Positions 59,633 through 64,000 of a stretch of DNA of 64,000 bases are shown here, one piece after another. This DNA is from Solen grandis (lineage: Eukaryota; Mollusca; Bivalvia; Adapedonta; Solenidae), in contig CM037778.1 in assembly GCA_021229015.1 (NCBI GenBank), positions 11,566,956 to 11,630,955 on the forward strand, written 5' to 3'. The position numbers and the translations under genes are program-made. Each line of letters starts with the position of its first letter. Position 1 is the stretch's first letter. A model generated the notes under the pieces. That model had not been told where the DNA came from. It ran no database searches and saw only the letters and a program-made list of their open reading frames with translations.

Positions 59633-62600
59633 AAAAAAAATTCAAAGGGGAAGATGTCTGTGAGTATGAACTGCCCATGATAAAGAAAGAAGCTCTAGAT
59701 CTTGTGTGTATGTGTATTGGAGGGACTGGGGGTCATCTGCCACTTTCCTCATTTTGGGGTGGTAAATAGTTAATTTGGGGAATTTAAGCTTTATGAATCT
59801 TTAGAAATGGTCATAGGGATTAGGATAAAGAAGGGGAAAATAAGCCCCGACTCTGCGACATGAGCATGTTTTACAAATTCTCTTCCTCATCACAAAGTCA
59901 CTGTCAGGTTACTGTATCATGGTTCATACTTTGTAAAACCTGATCAGCCTGTGAGTTATATATATATCATATCCACCTTTTTTTATTGAGCATATAATTG
60001 TTCTATAGATAAGTTCAAGAAAAGTTGTCACATTTCATTATAATTTAAAATGATTTTATCAGTATAATTTAAAGGGCAAGCAATGGCCCATATAAAACTT
60101 AAATATTTCACAACTCCAAATTCAAAATATTTCATTACAGAAAATTATAAAATCTTTCAGCCAGATCTAGCAAATTTCTTTCAGAGATTCATCAGTCAAC
60201 TATCACACAGACATGGCAAACTTAGCTTCAAGTTCATTTCATCTACCTGCTCTGATATAATCTTACATTTACAGTTTTGTTTAATTGATCATGTAACAAA
60301 ATAGGTGCATATATACATATAAATTTTGTATTAAAGGTGTTATCATAATATTAATCTACAGCACTGTTATAAAAACATACATAGCTGTCAGCTTTATCCT
60401 TTAACACACTAAAACCCTGAGAAAAGCCCCCCTTTGTGAAAATATAAATAATTAAGCAGCTTAAAGAAGAGTTTATATAATAACAAATCCTTACACAAAC
60501 TCTAGCTGTAGTCAGATTCTATGACCTTTATAACAACCAATGAAATGAGAATGCAAATCCAATGTTAGTGTTCAAGTCAATGGGCAGTTCTTCAAGACAG
60601 AGCTGTAGTTGATTTGACTGATAGGTATCTTGTTCCTTTTTTTATTTTGTGGTATGATAAATGCCATAAGGAATTTCTCCTTCAAAATAACTTCCAAAAT
60701 AACAAAAACCCTCCAAACTATTCAAACTTGTATAAAACCTATAATTTACCAGACCTATACCTAACATTACTAAGGTTTAATCATTAGCTGTCTTCTTGTG
60801 ATAGATGCCTCACAATGAAAAATGTCAGGGGTCAAAACATTAGTGTATAAGACCCCTTATTGTAGAAATAAGTACAGTGAAATGATATATACAGCCTGAG
60901 TTAACACTTCAGTTATTTTCAGAGACCCTTTTCAGTGTTTGACTCAAAAAGCTTTAAGAAAGGTTGAACATAAGTATAGTCCCTTAATAACTAATTACTA
61001 CAAAGTCATTGAGTGAAGCTGGAAATTGAAAAGGTTAAGTAAAAACGGTTACTCTTTTTACCAGAATCACCTAGGACTATACTAAAGAATGATATCAGCA
61101 AATAATTCTCACATAAATTTAGGAACAAATAATCTTAAGACAAAAGGTGGATGACAGAATTTATTGTCAAATGTTTGACAATACATTAAGACATCTAAAA
61201 AAGGCGGAAAAGAAGCCCTAGGTGAAAAAGAATCCAGTCACGTAAATACAAATATGACTAAGGACTGTTTTACATATTTCAATGGATTTTAAAATTTTAA
61301 AAGTTATTACTGCATTCATGGGTCATCATAAGCTAGTGTTGGAAATCAACACACTTGTAAAACAAGTGTTTACTAGCAAGTGATCGATGATCAACTATTG
61401 ATCGATCATGAATTCCAGATTTGTTTTGCCACAAACAGAAAGTAACTAGGTTAACTGAAAATGATTACCATTGTATTTGTATGACCGTCAACACTTTCTA
61501 CAAAATGTTCTTGGCATATCAAGTTTTCGGGTTTTCAAGTTTCTTGAAACCAAAATGTTTCCACACACTTTGGAGCGTGATGCTTAGGGATGGTCGCATA
61601 GTATCACACTATCAGTTCATTATGTCATTTTAATGTTGAATCTCGTTTGTCACAAACGGCGTACCAAAGCTTTAACCTATCACATGGCGACTTGAATCGG
61701 TATTGTTACCCGGCTGAGAGTGAAAAAAAAAGAGCAAATGACTAGATATATATTTGGGGAAATATTAAATTATCTAAAAGATATATTTTTTTGTCCAACC
61801 AGAACTGAAAAGATTGCACTTGTCTTAAGCCGACCCAAAACTAAGTGCGTCGGTTGACAAATCGAGTACCCAATATTGAACCTCCGCAGTAGTGTTTTTT
61901 TGTTTTGTTTTTTTTAAGCATAACACAGAACATGTAGACAAAAAAGCTTCTATATTTTAATGTGTGTATAAACAAAAAGTAGTCAAATCATGATCTATCA
62001 TAATAAATGGTGATCGATTAATCAATTTCCCAGGTACATACAACCGACGTCGACTAAATTGATTAATCGGATCACCACTATTATAGGCAGAATATGAACT
62101 TTAAAATTTTAAGTTTATATCAAAAATTTTGGAAATGTTTTTACATAGTTTAGCAGGATTTATTGATCAATGAAAACAAAACTGCACATATCTACATGAT
62201 TTATCCTAATTTCCGTGCCACATTGCAAATTAAATGCGAGTATTACCATATAAACCAAAAAAGGAGACATTTAGAAAACACCTCCATACTTGAAACTTTA
62301 CACTAGTAAAATATTAAACTTCAAAGAAAAAAAGGTTTCATTGAACTGGTCATGACAGTCTGAAAAAAATAAGGAAATAATCTTAGATTGTTTATCAAGG
62401 TTTAACAGTGACTCTTAGAACCAGATTCAAAACATTTGATATGGACTATGCAAAAAGTAATTACTGAAGTTCTAGGATTTTTTTGTGGGAAAAGGGCTCA
62501 TTTTTTCTAATCATATCAATTTTGGGGGAAAATCTTATGTCAAGGACTCAATTTGTGATCATCCTTTTGAAGAACACTTTATGCTTAACATCACAATTAA

Positions 62601-64000
62601 ACCCATACATTAATTATTGTGAAACTGATGATGGTGATGATGACAACAATTTCAAACTCTTGACCTGCAACACATTAAACAGCAACTCAAAATACTTCAA
62701 TTGATCATAATATCATAATGACAATTGACTGGACATTCTAGGTTTTGTATACTTTAGTCATGAAACATTACTGTTTCAATAAAATCAGGTCAGGGTTCTC
62801 ATTACCTCCTTTTTTCCATGTATTTCCGTTCACTAAACATCTCAATATAAGATTTTCATCAATTTTTTCAGACTTAGAATTCTGTTATATTCACTCACGG
62901 ATCAGAGGAATATAGAAAATATTCATCCGTCATGATATCATTAACAAGCTCTTTAATTAAGGATATGACCTTTAATTTCTCCAAAATTCCAAATAGACAA
63001 TATCTGTCACTCAAGTAATTGGGTTTGTCCATGTAGGTACAAACAAGATATCCATGTAATGTTGCTGAAAAGCATGGAGCACAACAGTAGTTCTATCAAT
63101 ATTCTTTGTAGACATTTATTTATTTCTAAGGGCAAATGTGTTTGTACTTACATGGAACTGGGAAAGAACACTATATTTGTAATTCTGGAGTAAGTAGTCT
63201 ATTTGCAGTGCTACAGAATTTGAAATTTTGAAAAAGAAAATCTCAATCTGGGATGTCTCTTGATATGCAGGCTTGGGCTCCATATTTTTGGGTAAAGAAT
63301 CCAGCTCTTAAATATTTAATGGGAAGACTTCTTTAACTCTGGAAAATCTTTGTCAAGGACTCCAGTTTTCAGTCCTAGAGAGAACCCTGCATGTGGCACA
63401 ATTATGAATATGAAACAAAGTCTTCAAATTGTACCACAGGATCAAGCTCAGTAAATACTCTTTTAATACATATCAATAATAAGCACCAAGCCATCAAGGA
63501 TGATGAATCAGTAAAATTCAGTTATTATTAAGTTATGACTGCACTTTTATTTTAACTTTTATTCTGACTAGGATCAAGCTGAAATGTCTTAATTCCAATA
63601 TGATAGCTCTGAATATTAGTCTGACATATATTTACCATTTTAGATGTAGGATTAGGAAAAGACGTCTTTAACAACTTTATACAAATCATACATGCTTTAA
63701 GCCATTCATAGCTAATAATACTTCAGTACAAAATCTATTCCATAACAAAACTTTAAGCCAATTTGGATTCTCTACACTATGTAATACTAATAAGTCCCAA
63801 ATAATGCAATTTAGTTTTGAGGGTATATCACAAAAACTGCTGACACCCTAGAAACTGATTTAACCTTTTATAAAAAAAAAATGTAGACATCAAAAAGTCT
63901 TCAAGGTTAAACTGCTGTCAAACAGTAGAGCTAATTTCGAGATTTACAAAAGGGAATCATTCTTCTACAATCTAACCGAACTAATGGAGATCTATACTAC
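59633..64000. other. AT-rich non-coding sequence to the window end
   Basis: Apart from the possible hAT-like element at 61.3-62.1 kb nothing is recognised. The final 1.9 kb is uniformly AT-rich. Confidence 0.45.
61333..62083. mobile_element. Possible hAT-like element with 'atcgatta' subterminal motifs
   Basis: The left side starts tagtgttggaaatcaacac, with tgatcgatgatc...gatcgatcatg. The right side has ggtgatcgattaatcaattt and ends gattaatcggatcaccact(a). TAGTG-type ends with ATCGATTA motifs occur in known hAT MITEs. The interior is locally GC-richer. Boundaries are approximate. Confidence 0.4.

Overview
The window looks like nuclear DNA from a bivalve mollusc. It is AT-rich and intron-like, with one clear conserved exon and dense non-autonomous repeats. 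These include tRNA-headed SINEs ending in a motif like 'aaatgactgaaatactgt', elements ending in 'agggccatcatggccctctt', and short TIR elements, a repertoire I associate with bivalves from memory. No species can be named. It is an assembly with one 100-N gap (35185-35284).

Genes: the only confidently identified coding sequence is one internal exon (3061-3665, +). It carries three C2H2 zinc fingers of the AEBP2/Jing type, a PRC2 accessory subunit. No further AEBP2 exon was recognised. Two more + strand stretches look like 3'-terminal coding exons of unrecognised proteins. 45412-45594 ends in a GPI-anchor-like or single-pass membrane tail. 50285-50468 has a clean acceptor and a soluble 60-residue C-terminus. 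Their phases differ (0 and 2), so they cannot be simple alternatives from one donor.

Repeats by region: 0.5-2.2 kb holds a 40-bp minisatellite and a ~165-bp-unit repeat. At 2.4-20.9 kb there are seven copies (one partial) of a ~240-bp piggyBac-like MITE (TTAA plus CCCTTT...AAAGGG), SINEs, two 'GGCCATCATGGCC' elements and one element ending in hairpin plus CTAG. Both of those families fit a Helentron/HINE or oyster 'pearl' layout. 21.5-25.6 kb is a 4-kb tandem block: about 14 copies of a ~40-bp unit, then about 65 copies of a 52-bp unit. 27-35 kb holds a long-TIR MITE, a ~145-bp degenerate tandem, a paired-TIR element, SINEs and two MITEs. After the gap there is an interrupted ~50-bp array (36.4-37.6 kb), then a run of SINEs all in minus orientation. 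DNA transposon relics follow: hAT-like at 45.85, 50.86 and perhaps 61.3 kb, and Tigger/pogo-like at 56.95 kb.

No rRNA, true tRNA gene, CRISPR array or bacterial-type operon is present. The remainder is intron or intergenic DNA in which I see no gene.
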